From Lachnospiraceae bacterium (GTDB lineage Bacteria > Bacillota > Clostridia > Lachnospirales > Lachnospiraceae), in NCBI GenBank assembly GCA_910575775.1, contig CAJTEY010000042.1, positions 1 through 34,497 on the forward strand: 34,497 nt of DNA, written 5' to 3'. Positions 1-7,238 of the stretch are shown in pieces; position 1 is the stretch's first letter; the number at the start of each line of letters is the position of its first letter. A program made the position numbers and the translations under genes. The notes below the pieces were generated by a model. The model searched no databases, was not told the DNA's origin, and saw nothing but the letters and a program-made list of their open reading frames with translations.

Positions 1-140
1 CAGCGCGCCAAAAACGTAAGGTCCATTATCCGTCCAGACAGACATTTCAAAAGGAAAGTGAGTCATCACGGAATAACAAATGGTTTTTTCATACGCGTAA
101 ATTTATAGTTAGCGGATTTTCGGCTTAAGTTGACGACATT

Positions 141-228
141 GCAGGGGGCTTTCCCCCTGCAAGCAGATTTTGACAGGTTCCCGCCTGCGGGAAACTGTTC
201 AAAATTCCGGATTTGCATATGCAAATCC
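141..228. repeat. Three consecutive palindromes in noncoding DNA
   Basis: Three hairpin-forming palindromes follow each other. The first is an 8-bp GC-rich stem with loop CTTT at 141-160. The second is TTCCCGC-CT-GCGGGAA at 178-193, extended outward by ACAG/CTGT. The third is a perfect 20-bp palindrome at 209-228. The whole stretch 1-674 has no gene I trust; a 73-codon ORF at 288-509 has no visible ribosome site or family features. Such clusters occur at transfer origins and at regulatory regions of integrative elements, but no relaxase is visible here, so the role is open. Confidence 0.6.
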
Positions 229-674
229 AGTGCTTGCTAAGTAAGCCGTGGAAAGAAAACAAAAAACTGCTCCAGTCCTGAGCGGGCATGGTTGCTCGCT
301 TGGAACTGACAGCAGTTTCAGCGTCATCTTATGGGTGCATAGATTTATCCATAAACGATTGTAAATCTGAATGGCAGAAAAGTCAACAGTATTTAAAATG
401 GTGTATTTATGGCACATTTAACTTATATTATAGTTTGAATGATACTGCGCCTGGAAGCGGTTTGCTTTATAATAAGAAGGAAGGTGTAACAGGGGAATTG
501 GAGAAGTGAATACCACATCTCGGTGGGGACTCAGGTGATAGGAAACCATTGTCACTCTTTTTATTTCATTTTTCTAAAAATGTCGTTTACTAAAATCCAC
601 ATTTTAAGTGCCTTCGGTGATTTAGTCATAGTGAAGGGATAAAAACAGGAAACATTTCTGCGGAAAGGACAGGA

Positions 675-1112
675 ATGAGAGAAAACAAAATTACATCGGA
701 CAATGCGGAGAAGATATCTTCTGAGTTTCATGTGTTCTGCCGGAAAGTGATCAGGCGGAGCGTTCTGAACCAGCTTCGGGGGTATGTCAGGTACTGTAAG
801 AATTATGGAACTGTACCTTTAGAGGAAACAGAAGAAAGTGCAATGGCAGTTTATGATGATGTTCTGGAGGGAAAAGTAAAAATCCCTGTGTGCGGAACCG
901 TCGTTCTGATCGGGGATGAGAAACTTGCCGCCGCACTTCTGGAAATGCAGGACACAAAAAGAGAGATTGTCTTAAGAAACACCGCATTTGGATATTCCCT
1001 GTCAGAGATAGCCGGGCAGCTTGAATTAGAATACGACACAGTGAGGCATTACAAGTCAAACGCAATGAAGGAATTGCGTGGGAAGGTGGGGATAAATGCA
1101 GAAAAAGAATAA
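675..1112 (+). CDS. Sigma-70-like regulator of a Tn916-type element
   Basis: A 145-residue protein resembling the short sigma-factor-like proteins (Tn916 ORF7 type) found near the recombination end of conjugative transposons. The C-terminal part (about residues 95-140) reads as a sigma region 4 helix-turn-helix: a 'reivlrntafgysl' helix, then SEIAGQLELEYDTVRHYKS, ending with a basic stretch. The start follows a GGAAAGGACAGG ribosome site. It overlaps the next gene by 17 bp, so the two are probably translationally coupled. In Tn916 the equivalent protein promotes expression of excision and transfer genes; that role here is inferred from family and position. The central region (residues 45-75) is acidic and not recognisable. 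Confidence 0.8.
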   Translation: MRENKITSDNAEKISSEFHVFCRKVIRRSVLNQLRGYVRYCKNYGTVPLEETEESAMAVYDDVLEGKVKIPVCGTVVLIGDEKLAAALLEMQDTKREIVLRNTAFGYSLSEIAGQLELEYDTVRHYKSNAMKELRGKVGINAEKE

Positions 1113-1335
1113 TGGCGGAAAACTTCCGGCGGGGGTAATCGCGCTGGCAGTGATTGGTGACGAAGGAGCAATGCAGGAAGTTTTCGACCAGTACGAAAGA
1201 CTGATCAATTATATACTCTTCTGTGAGATCAGAAGCTGGCAGTTAAACAGTACGCTGATGCCTATAGAAGATATGGAACAACAAGTCAAAGCTGATCTGG
1301 TAAAAGCTATCAGGAAATTTACAATCAGGAATTAA
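1096..1335 (+). CDS. Small helix-turn-helix protein (Tn916 ORF8-like)
   Basis: A 79-residue protein of the short HTH family that accompanies the ORF7-type sigma protein in Tn916-like elements. It opens with a basic segment, then the pattern LPAGVIALAVIGDEGAMQEV, and continues with the aromatic YERLINYIL helix and a conserved C-terminal block ending KADLVKAIRKF. Its start lies inside the end of the upstream gene. In Tn916 the pair acts in regulating the transfer module; DNA binding is inferred from the family. It is complete and not visibly damaged. Confidence 0.75.
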   Translation: MQKKNNGGKLPAGVIALAVIGDEGAMQEVFDQYERLINYILFCEIRSWQLNSTLMPIEDMEQQVKADLVKAIRKFTIRN

Positions 1336-1822
1336 CGTAGTGGAGTGCGGAGATGCTCCTGGATTATCTTTTCACTATACTTATCGCTCTGATAAAGTGC
1401 ACAATAATTACGAAGCGCCGACAGCAGGCGTCAGTGTCTTGTGCGCTTTACGGATTGATAAGCCGGACATAGATTTATCCAAAAGTGAAGGCAAAATCCA
1501 GGGTTGTACATTGACAATTGAATATGGTCTACACATACAGGACGTGTGGGATATGGGGAGCCGCTATGCGGACACGCCAAGAACTGTTTGGCTTTATTTT
1601 TATAGGGAGCTGGGTGCGAGGAAACACCAGAAACGGGTGTTGAAGTGAAAACAGGGAGCGGGGAATGTCTGGCGAAATGTACAACATCTGTACGGGGCAA
1701 TGATCCATATCTTTGATAATGATACTTCCGGATTGCGGGCTGACTTGTGATCCGGTCAATTTAAATGACGGTGCGAGACCGATGTGGACAGGAGTAGTGA
1801 CCTGTCACCTGTATTGTGTTTT

Positions 1823-1875
1823 TATATCTGTCAATAAAAGTGCATTTTGAGAGTGCTTTTCTATTGGCAGATATA
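1823..1875. repeat. Long inverted repeat just upstream of xis
   Basis: A 14-bp stem (1823-1836 with 1862-1875, one T-G pair) surrounds a 25-nt loop that is itself partly self-complementary. It ends 10 bp before the AAAGGAG of the excisionase. The stretch 1336-1898 has no convincing gene; a GTG-started 102-codon ORF at 1340-1648 has no ribosome site or family features. The hairpin may control excisionase transcription or translation, or bind integrase or excisionase. Confidence 0.6.
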
Positions 1876-1898
1876 TGATTACCAGAAAGGAGAAAGAG

Positions 1899-2093
1899 AT
1901 GGGATGTGAGAAGTCGTTATTGTCAGTAGATGAATTTTGCCAATATGTTGGAATTGGGAAAACGAAGGCAAGGGAGATGCTTGCCAATCCATGCTGCAAG
2001 TATGCAGTTCGCATAGGCAGCAGAGTGTTTGTCCATAAGGAATTGTTCGATGAAGAAGTAAAGAAAAGCGCAAAGTTCCAGCTTACAATGTGA
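1899..2093 (+). CDS. xis: Excisionase (Tn916 Xis-like)
   Basis: A 64-residue winged-helix type protein with the pattern LLSVDEFCQYVGIGKTKAREML, then a turn and a strand ending RIGSRVFVHKELFDEE. This is the arrangement of Tn916-family excisionases. I chose the ATG at 1899 because AAAGGAG at 1886-1892 sits 6 bp ahead; an in-frame ATG at 1875 would add eight basic residues but lacks a ribosome site. The protein would bind near the element end and push the integrase towards excision. The integrase follows about 385 bp downstream, with an antitoxin-like gene between them, which is not the usual tight xis-int pair. Confidence 0.82.
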   Translation: MGCEKSLLSVDEFCQYVGIGKTKAREMLANPCCKYAVRIGSRVFVHKELFDEEVKKSAKFQLTM

Positions 2094-2124
2094 TAAAAAA
2101 GATGCGAATTTGTGTGAATAATCC

Positions 2125-2153
2125 TTGAAAGTGCGACATTATTATGCTACACT
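2125..2153 (+). promoter_or_regulatory. Promoter of the antitoxin-like gene
   Basis: TTGAAA at 2125-2130 and TACACT at 2148-2153 are separated by 17 bp. The start codon at 2175 follows an AAGGAGATGAG ribosome site. The spacing and both hexamers suit a housekeeping promoter that would drive the small gene independently of xis. Confidence 0.55.
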
Positions 2154-2174
2154 TAGAACAAAGGAGATGAGAAG

Positions 2175-2390
2175 ATGCCAAGAATAATCCCGATCAGAGA
2201 ACTAAGAGATACTACAAAGATGTCTGAATTGTGCCATAGTACGAAAGAGCCAGTATTCATCACGAAGAACGGGTACGGAGATATGGTAATCATGAGTCTG
2301 GAAACTTTTGAGGAAAATTCCGGCATGAGTGATTTTTATTCAGACGTGAAATTTAATAAGGGAAAATATGCTGATTTACAGGGAAGATAA
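2175..2390 (+). CDS. Orphan Phd/YefM-type antitoxin
   Basis: A 71-residue protein with the N-terminal fold of Phd/YefM antitoxins: MPRIIPIRELRDTTKMSEL, then EPVFITKNGYGDMVIMSLETFEE. This is the DNA-binding dimerisation half of the family. The C-terminal tail (about residues 48-71), where family members bind the toxin, is short and diverged. No RelE/Doc/YoeB-like toxin ORF follows; the next gene is the integrase, starting 88 bp later. It has its own promoter and a strong ribosome site. It may be a stand-alone repressor, an addiction remnant, or an antidote to a toxin encoded elsewhere. Confidence 0.75.
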   Translation: MPRIIPIRELRDTTKMSELCHSTKEPVFITKNGYGDMVIMSLETFEENSGMSDFYSDVKFNKGKYADLQGR

Positions 2391-2478
2391 AGGGCATCTA
2401 TATTCTTGGGTTTTAAGGTGTACTTATAATTTGAGTTTTTCGAGGATCTGAACTGGCGACCACGAAAGGATGAGAATT

Positions 2479-3741
2479 ATGGGTAAAGACTTAAAAGGCA
2501 AGGAGTTAGGCAGGGGATTGACCCAAAGACCAGATGGAAGGTATATGGGAAGGGCTCAGGTGGAAGGAAAGGCGATTGTTCTTTACGACTGGAAGTTGAA
2601 AGAGCTGAAAAAGAATCTGGCTATAGCCATAGATGAAGCCAAGAGGAGTAATTTAATGCCGGATATGGATGGCAAAAAGGTTACCCTGAGCGAGTGGTTT
2701 GAAGAATGGTATTCTAAGTACAAGGCGCCAACCTTGAAAAATGGAGGATCACCTTCATACAAACGGAGATTTTTGAACTATTACGGGGTGCGCATTGGCT
2801 CGAAACCGTTGGCGGATATCAGACAACTTCATGTGCAGACGGCGATAGCGGATATGCTGGAAACCGGAAGATCAACCAAGTCCGTAAGGGAGGCAACAGG
2901 AATTTTACAGAACTGTATCGAAGCTGCCATTGCAAACGGTTTGATGAGTATAAACCCGGTGGTAGGTGTGATTGTACCAAAGTGCGAGAAAGTCGAGCGC
3001 AGAGTGCTTTCTGTGGAAGAACAGGAGATTTTTCTGAAGTATCTGGAGCGGACAAAGAGTTGGTATGAGGAAATGTACAAGTTCATGCTGCTCACTGGTA
3101 TGCGGGTAGGCGAAATTGGTGGACTTCGGTGGGAGGACATAGATTTTGCCGGCAAATTCATCTATGTGAAGCGGACATTGTCTTATGACTATGCGGATGG
3201 GAAAAAGACACTGCGAATGACTTCACCAAAGACAGAAAATTCTGTCAGAAAAATACCGTTCTTTGGGGAAACACAGAGTATCCTTGAAAAACAGATGGAA
3301 AAAATCAAAGCAAGGCGGGAGGAGTTAGGTGAACGCTGGCGGTTGCCGGAAGAGTTTGGAAATTTAGTGTTCCTGACATCCAGAGGATCACCGATCGGGC
3401 GTTACGCGGTTGAAAGTGATATGAGGTGCATAACGGGGCAGATCAATGATATGTACCGTATGGAGGCGCTGTATGGGACTACTGCACCGAAAACCTTTGA
3501 GCGGATTCACCCACACGCTTTACGTCATACTTTTGCAACCAGATGTTTTGAAAAGGGAATGACACCCAGGACGGTGCAGGAGATCATGGGACACGCAAAC
3601 TACAACACAACGGTTTCTTATACGCATGTCTTGGATGACATCAAGATGAAAGAAGCATTATGCGTAGGGGATTTTCTGCAAAACGGAAATACACTTAATA
3701 AGGAAGTAACTGAGTATGAGAGTCTTCTGGGTATTATATAA
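2479..3741 (+). CDS. int: Tyrosine integrase of a Tn916-like element
   Basis: A 420-residue tyrosine recombinase. Residues 1-60 resemble an AP2-like arm-binding domain (QRPDGRYMGRAQVEGKA), followed by a core-binding SAM-like domain (about 65-165) and the catalytic domain. The catalytic residues are visible: Arg in TGMRVGEIGGLRWEDI, the HALRHTFATR box, and HANYNTTVSYTHV with the nucleophilic Tyr near the C-terminus. I chose the ATG at 2479, 9 bp after AAAGGA; the ATG at 2470 overlaps that ribosome site. It would cut and join the element ends with host DNA. The element's right end should lie in the 364 bp that follow. Confidence 0.93.
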   Translation: MGKDLKGKELGRGLTQRPDGRYMGRAQVEGKAIVLYDWKLKELKKNLAIAIDEAKRSNLMPDMDGKKVTLSEWFEEWYSKYKAPTLKNGGSPSYKRRFLNYYGVRIGSKPLADIRQLHVQTAIADMLETGRSTKSVREATGILQNCIEAAIANGLMSINPVVGVIVPKCEKVERRVLSVEEQEIFLKYLERTKSWYEEMYKFMLLTGMRVGEIGGLRWEDIDFAGKFIYVKRTLSYDYADGKKTLRMTSPKTENSVRKIPFFGETQSILEKQMEKIKARREELGERWRLPEEFGNLVFLTSRGSPIGRYAVESDMRCITGQINDMYRMEALYGTTAPKTFERIHPHALRHTFATRCFEKGMTPRTVQEIMGHANYNTTVSYTHVLDDIKMKEALCVGDFLQNGNTLNKEVTEYESLLGII

Positions 3742-4069
3742 GAGGGTGCTTTACTCAGGAAAATTGAGTAATTTTGTCATTAAAATAATAAGCATACAGT
3801 GTTTCAGATAGGGGAAATGTTTAAAAAACGGGCTTTTTCTTGTAAGTAGAGCAGGAATAGTGCTCATACTTCGCAAAGCAGATGGCAGGGAACTAAGAAT
3901 TTCGCAAAGCAGATCGGCTTATAAGCGAAAGCTTTAGCAGGTCAACTTAATCATATAAGGCTCTGAAAGCCCGCAACCCCATGCGCTGGGTGGGCTTGAT
4001 GAATTGCTGTAAGGCCCAAGTGGAGGAAATCATTTTTGCGGAATTGGTTTATAGCTAAATAAAATAAAG
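3742..4069. other. Gene-free stretch at presumed element end
   Basis: No gene is supported here. The stretch holds a small hairpin (ACTCA/TGAGT, 3755-3771), a 14-bp direct repeat TTCGCAAAGCAGAT at 3870-3883 and 3901-3914 (31 bp apart), and a short ORF ending in EEIIFAELVYS that could be the tail of a lost gene. The attachment junction of the upstream integrase probably lies here, but I cannot place it without the empty site. Confidence 0.4.
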
Positions 4070-4105
4070 AGCAACGGAGAACGTATGTAAGCGTTCTCCG
4101 TTGCT
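4070..4105 (-). terminator. Strong terminator of the kinase/regulator operon
   Basis: A perfect 14-bp inverted repeat (4070-4083 with 4092-4105) with an 8-nt loop begins immediately after the histidine kinase stop codon. On the minus strand it is followed by the T-rich run TCTTTATTTTATTT, which makes it a rho-independent terminator for the two-component operon. Confidence 0.85.
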
Positions 4106-5476
4106 TTATGGTTCCCCGCCGGGAAAGACTAAAACTGTCTGATACCCATTTTGCGGTGCACTTTCAATTTCCACTGTGCCATGATGCGCCTCAACAATCT
4201 GCCGAACCAACAGAACGCCTAAGCCGTGTCTCAGGTTTAATCTTTCATCGGTGTTTTCCAAATGATTTGTTGTCGCTCTTAATTTCTCCAACTTCTCAGT
4301 GGACACTCCTATGCCATCATCTGATACCATGACGGTTATGCCGGTTTCATTTCGCGCTACGGAAACAGAAATCACGCACCCTTTGGGATTATGAATGACG
4401 CTGTTCTGAATCAAATTATACAGTGCGCGTTTCAGCAGGGCCTCATCCCCCATGACGGACGCTGTTTCGCTTTCTTGGCTGGAATCAAACACAATTTGAT
4501 ACCGTGCCTCTAACCCGCCATCTAAAAACTCACAAACGACTTGCCGCGCCAGCTCCACTAAATAGACTTTCTCCATCCGAAGGGGCTGCATGGAATACTC
4601 CAACTTGGATGTGAGGTTCAAATCGGAAATCAAGCTCCGCAGCCTCTCCCCTTGCTTACGGATATAGGACGCCTGCTCACGGGCGGAGGCCGGAAGGGTC
4701 TGGTTATCCTCCAACTGCCCGGCAAAACCTAAAATCACCGAGAGGGGTGTCCGCACGTCATGGGAAACACCGCTGATCCAGTCAGCGCGGGCGCTGTCCT
4801 TTTTGGCAATAAAGGCCCCCGCTTTGTTAAGCTGACGGTTGATCTCCGCCAATTCTCCCTTCTCCGGGAGGTTGATCGGCTGGCCGGAGGAAACCGTTTC
4901 AATCCCCCGCAAAATGGGCGTGACCGCCTTTTCAATGTGCCGGGTGTTCTTCCAGATCAAAAGGACAACCACAATAATATTTGTCAGAAAGACGGCAGCC
5001 AGCCCGACAAGCAGCTTTCTTACATAGCTCTCATTGACGGAAAAGTAATACTTCGCCTGACTGCCTTTTTCACCGCCCACGACCAACAGCCCCTGGGGAT
5101 GCTCCTGCACATAGACCGGATAATCCCCCAGATACCATCGGCTGAATTTTGCCACATCTGCTGTCGTGTACCGCCGGGGCAGCTCCTCTGGCAGTTGGCT
5201 CTGAAATATGACCGTTCCCGTATCGTCCAAAACCATGGCCCAGGCGTGATTTTTCTCCAGCATCTCGGCCAGCTCCCCAGCCGCCGTCAAATGTCCTGTT
5301 CCATCCAGAGTAATACTGTCACGAATTTCGCTTATGGAGAGATCCAGTGTCTCCGAGGTTTGCCATGCCCAAATCTGCACAGAGAAAAACAGGACAACAT
5401 TGAGCAGCAGAAACAGCGCGATAATGCTCACCATGGATAAAAAGTATTTCCGAAAGAAACGTTCTACAGGTTTCAT
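4106..5476 (-). CDS. Sensor histidine kinase, lantibiotic-response type
   Basis: A 456-residue membrane sensor kinase. TM1 spans about residues 13-34, an extracytoplasmic sensor loop about 35-155 and TM2 about 157-175, with a HAMP-like linker to 225. The H-box is VSHDVRTPLS with the phosphorylated His239. The N-box is LYNLIQNSVIHN (352-363), G1 is DDGIGV (386-391) and G2 is HGLGVLLVRQIVEAHHG (417-433). All catalytic motifs are intact. It overlaps the response regulator by ATGA, so it is translationally coupled. It sits divergently beside a LanFEG-like transporter, as do kinases of the SpaK/CprK kind that sense lantibiotics; the ligand is inferred, not seen. Confidence 0.88.
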   Translation of the reverse strand: MKPVERFFRKYFLSMVSIIALFLLLNVVLFFSVQIWAWQTSETLDLSISEIRDSITLDGTGHLTAAGELAEMLEKNHAWAMVLDDTGTVIFQSQLPEELPRRYTTADVAKFSRWYLGDYPVYVQEHPQGLLVVGGEKGSQAKYYFSVNESYVRKLLVGLAAVFLTNIIVVVLLIWKNTRHIEKAVTPILRGIETVSSGQPINLPEKGELAEINRQLNKAGAFIAKKDSARADWISGVSHDVRTPLSVILGFAGQLEDNQTLPASAREQASYIRKQGERLRSLISDLNLTSKLEYSMQPLRMEKVYLVELARQVVCEFLDGGLEARYQIVFDSSQESETASVMGDEALLKRALYNLIQNSVIHNPKGCVISVSVARNETGITVMVSDDGIGVSTEKLEKLRATTNHLENTDERLNLRHGLGVLLVRQIVEAHHGTVEIESAPQNGYQTVLVFPGGEP

Positions 5477-6168
5477 TGCTCCGGCTCCTTTACCACCAGC
5501 TTATACCCCAATCCCTTCACCGTCAGGAGCGACACGGGCTTTGACGGATTTTCCTCAATTTTCTCCCGCAGATGCCGGATATGGGTCATCAGTGTTGTTT
5601 CATAGCCCTGCCAAATCTCTCCGCATAGCGTTTGACAGAGGACACCAACGGTAACGATCCGGCCCGCATTCTCCGCCAGCTTTTCAAAAATGCTGTACTC
5701 CTTGGCGGTCAAGGGCGTCCGCTGACCCTCTCTGATGACCTCCGCTCGATCCAAATCCACCGCAGCCGCATCCAACGTGACGATCCGATTCTTTTCGGGA
5801 TAGGCGCGTTTCAAAATCGCCTGAACCCGCAGCAGCAATTCTTTTGGCAAAAAGGGCTTGACCAGATAATCGTCCGCCCCCAGCTCGAACCCGGCAAAAC
5901 GGTTCTCGGCCTCTCCCTTGGCCGTGAGCATGAGGACAGGGACTTTGCTGACAGCGCGAACCTCCTGGAGCAGTTCAAACCCGTCCATGTCCGGCATCAT
6001 CACATCCAGAATGATGATGCCGGGTGTTTTTTTCGCAATCACCGCCAGCGCCTCTTTCCCGGAGGCCACCGCTGTAATCTGCGTATATCCGGCGCTCTCA
6101 AAAATGGAGCGAATCATCGTCCGTAAATCTTTTTCGTCGTCTACGATAAGAATTTCTCTGTCCTGCAT
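5473..6168 (-). CDS. OmpR-family response regulator
   Basis: A 231-residue two-domain regulator. The receiver domain (1-118) has the acidic pair Asp10/Asp11, phospho-acceptor Asp55 in IIILDVMMPDMDG, the LTAK switch region and Lys104 in LVKPF. The C-terminal winged helix (130-228) has the LTAKEYSIFEKL, TLMTHIRHLREKI and VKGLGYKL signatures of the OmpR/PhoB class. The ribosome site AGGAGG lies 8 bp before the ATG. It is the first gene of the operon with the kinase. The four 11-bp-spaced repeats in the divergent gap are its most likely target. Confidence 0.92.
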   Translation of the reverse strand: MQDREILIVDDEKDLRTMIRSIFESAGYTQITAVASGKEALAVIAKKTPGIIILDVMMPDMDGFELLQEVRAVSKVPVLMLTAKGEAENRFAGFELGADDYLVKPFLPKELLLRVQAILKRAYPEKNRIVTLDAAAVDLDRAEVIREGQRTPLTAKEYSIFEKLAENAGRIVTVGVLCQTLCGEIWQGYETTLMTHIRHLREKIEENPSKPVSLLTVKGLGYKLVVKEPEQ

Positions 6169-6191
6169 ACAAGCACCTCCTGCCCGCGCTC

Positions 6192-6220
6192 ATTATAACG
6201 CGGAATACTCAAATTGTATA
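6192..6220 (-). promoter_or_regulatory. Probable promoter of the regulator/kinase operon
   Basis: On the minus strand a perfect TATAAT (6192-6197) has a TATACA-like -35 (4 of 6) 17 bp upstream, at 6215-6220. It sits 24 bp ahead of the response regulator start. The repeats at 6236-6275 begin 15 bp upstream of the -35, so the same regulator may also affect its own operon. Confidence 0.5.
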
Positions 6221-6235
6221 TGCCGCCAGCGCAAT

Positions 6236-6275
6236 CTCAAGGTTATCTCAAGGTTCCCTCAAAGATTTCTCAAGG
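6236..6275 (+). promoter_or_regulatory. Four phased CTCAAGG boxes, likely regulator operator
   Basis: The heptamer CTCAAGG (CTCAAAG in the third copy) begins at 6236, 6247, 6258 and 6269, exactly 11 bp apart, so all four lie on one face of the helix. The array ends 9 bp before a TATACT -10 box (6285-6290) that has no recognisable -35, and the -35 position falls inside repeat 3. Tandem direct repeats near one helical turn are typical of OmpR-family regulators activating a weak promoter. The transporter start codon is at 6315. Confidence 0.7.
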
Positions 6276-6284
6276 GTGGCGTTG

Positions 6285-6290
6285 TATACT
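6285..6290 (+). promoter_or_regulatory. -10 box of the transporter operon
   Basis: TATACT lies 24 bp before the ATPase start. The sequence 17 bp upstream does not match TTGACA, which fits activator dependence on the adjacent phased repeats. Confidence 0.5.
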
Positions 6291-6314
6291 CGCTTTGCAA
6301 AGGAGGTAACCGCT

Positions 6315-7238
6315 ATGAGCAAAATAGTCATTGAAACGAAACAGTTGACAAAACAGTACGGGACCCAAAAGAGCGTGGCGGAGCTGAACATCCACGTTCA
6401 GAGGGGCCGCATCTATGGCCTGCTGGGCCGAAACGGAGCCGGAAAAACCACCACCATGAAGATGCTGCTGGGATTGACACAGCCTACGTCCGGGAAGGTG
6501 ACGATCTGGGGGAAGTCCCTGTCGGGCAACGAGAAGAAACTGCTGCCCCGCATCGGCAGCCTGATCGAGTCCCCCGGCTTTTATCCCAATCTGACGGGGA
6601 CGGAGAACCTGCGCATTTTCGCCGCCCTGCGTGGACTGAAAAACCAAGACACAATCAAAAGCGCCCTGGAGCTGGTGGGCCTGCCCTATCGGGATAAAAA
6701 GCTTTTTTCCCAATACTCCCTGGGTATGAAGCAGCGGCTGGCGATTGCCCTGGCGGTGATGCACGACCCGGAGCTGCTGATCCTGGACGAACCTATCAAC
6801 GGCCTGGATCCCATCGGCATTGCGGAGGTGCGCTCCTTCATCCGGGCGCTGTGCGATGAAAGGGGCAAGACCATCCTGATTTCCAGCCACATTCTCTCCG
6901 AGGTGGCGCTGCTGGCGGACGACATTGGCATCATCGACCACGGTGTACTGCTGGAGGAGGAGAGCCTTGCGGATCTGGAGGCCAGGAGCGGTCGGTATGT
7001 TCGCTTCTCGGTTTCTGACACAGAGCGGGCGGCGGAGATTTTACGGGGCATTTTCCACGAAAATCAGTTTACCGTACAGGACGGTCACAATCTGCGGTTG
7101 GATTCCGCCAAGGTTCCCGTGACGAAGATTGTCTCTGCTTTTGTGCAGTATGGTCTGGAGGTGTCGGAGGCCGCAGCGGTGAAGGAGAGCCTGGAGGATT
7201 ATTTCAAGCGGGTGACTGGGGGTGAGGGGATTGCTTAA
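6315..7238 (+). CDS. Lantibiotic-immunity ABC ATPase (LanF/BcrA type)
   Basis: A 307-residue ATPase. Walker A is GRNGAGKTT (38-46), the signature is YSLGMKQRLAIALA (134-147), Walker B is LLILDEP (154-160) and the H-loop is His192. The Q-loop position reads IGSLIESPGFYPNLTG with Glu85, the 'E-loop' known from lantibiotic immunity ATPases, instead of the usual Gln. The C-terminal 90 residues form the regulatory tail of BcrA-like proteins. I chose the ATG at 6315 because AAAGGAGG precedes it by 7 bp. It overlaps the first permease gene. It powers export or expulsion of a membrane-targeting peptide; the substrate is inferred. Confidence 0.9.
   Translation: MSKIVIETKQLTKQYGTQKSVAELNIHVQRGRIYGLLGRNGAGKTTTMKMLLGLTQPTSGKVTIWGKSLSGNEKKLLPRIGSLIESPGFYPNLTGTENLRIFAALRGLKNQDTIKSALELVGLPYRDKKLFSQYSLGMKQRLAIALAVMHDPELLILDEPINGLDPIGIAEVRSFIRALCDERGKTILISSHILSEVALLADDIGIIDHGVLLEEESLADLEARSGRYVRFSVSDTERAAEILRGIFHENQFTVQDGHNLRLDSAKVPVTKIVSAFVQYGLEVSEAAAVKESLEDYFKRVTGGEGIA

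Noticed and set aside
288..509. 73-codon plus-strand ORF near the window start
   Set aside because: No Shine-Dalgarno sequence, no recognisable fold, and it follows a palindrome-rich noncoding stretch; kept only as a possibility.
1340..1648. 102-codon GTG-started ORF after the small HTH gene
   Set aside because: No ribosome site and irregular composition; the corresponding place in Tn916-like elements is noncoding. It might be a decayed gene tail.
4760..5440. 226-codon plus-strand ORF opposite the histidine kinase
   Set aside because: It is a shadow of the intact kinase gene, with no ribosome site or domain features.
6270..6941. 223-codon minus-strand ORF opposite the ABC ATPase
   Set aside because: Gln/His-rich antisense translation of the conserved ATPase; no family features.
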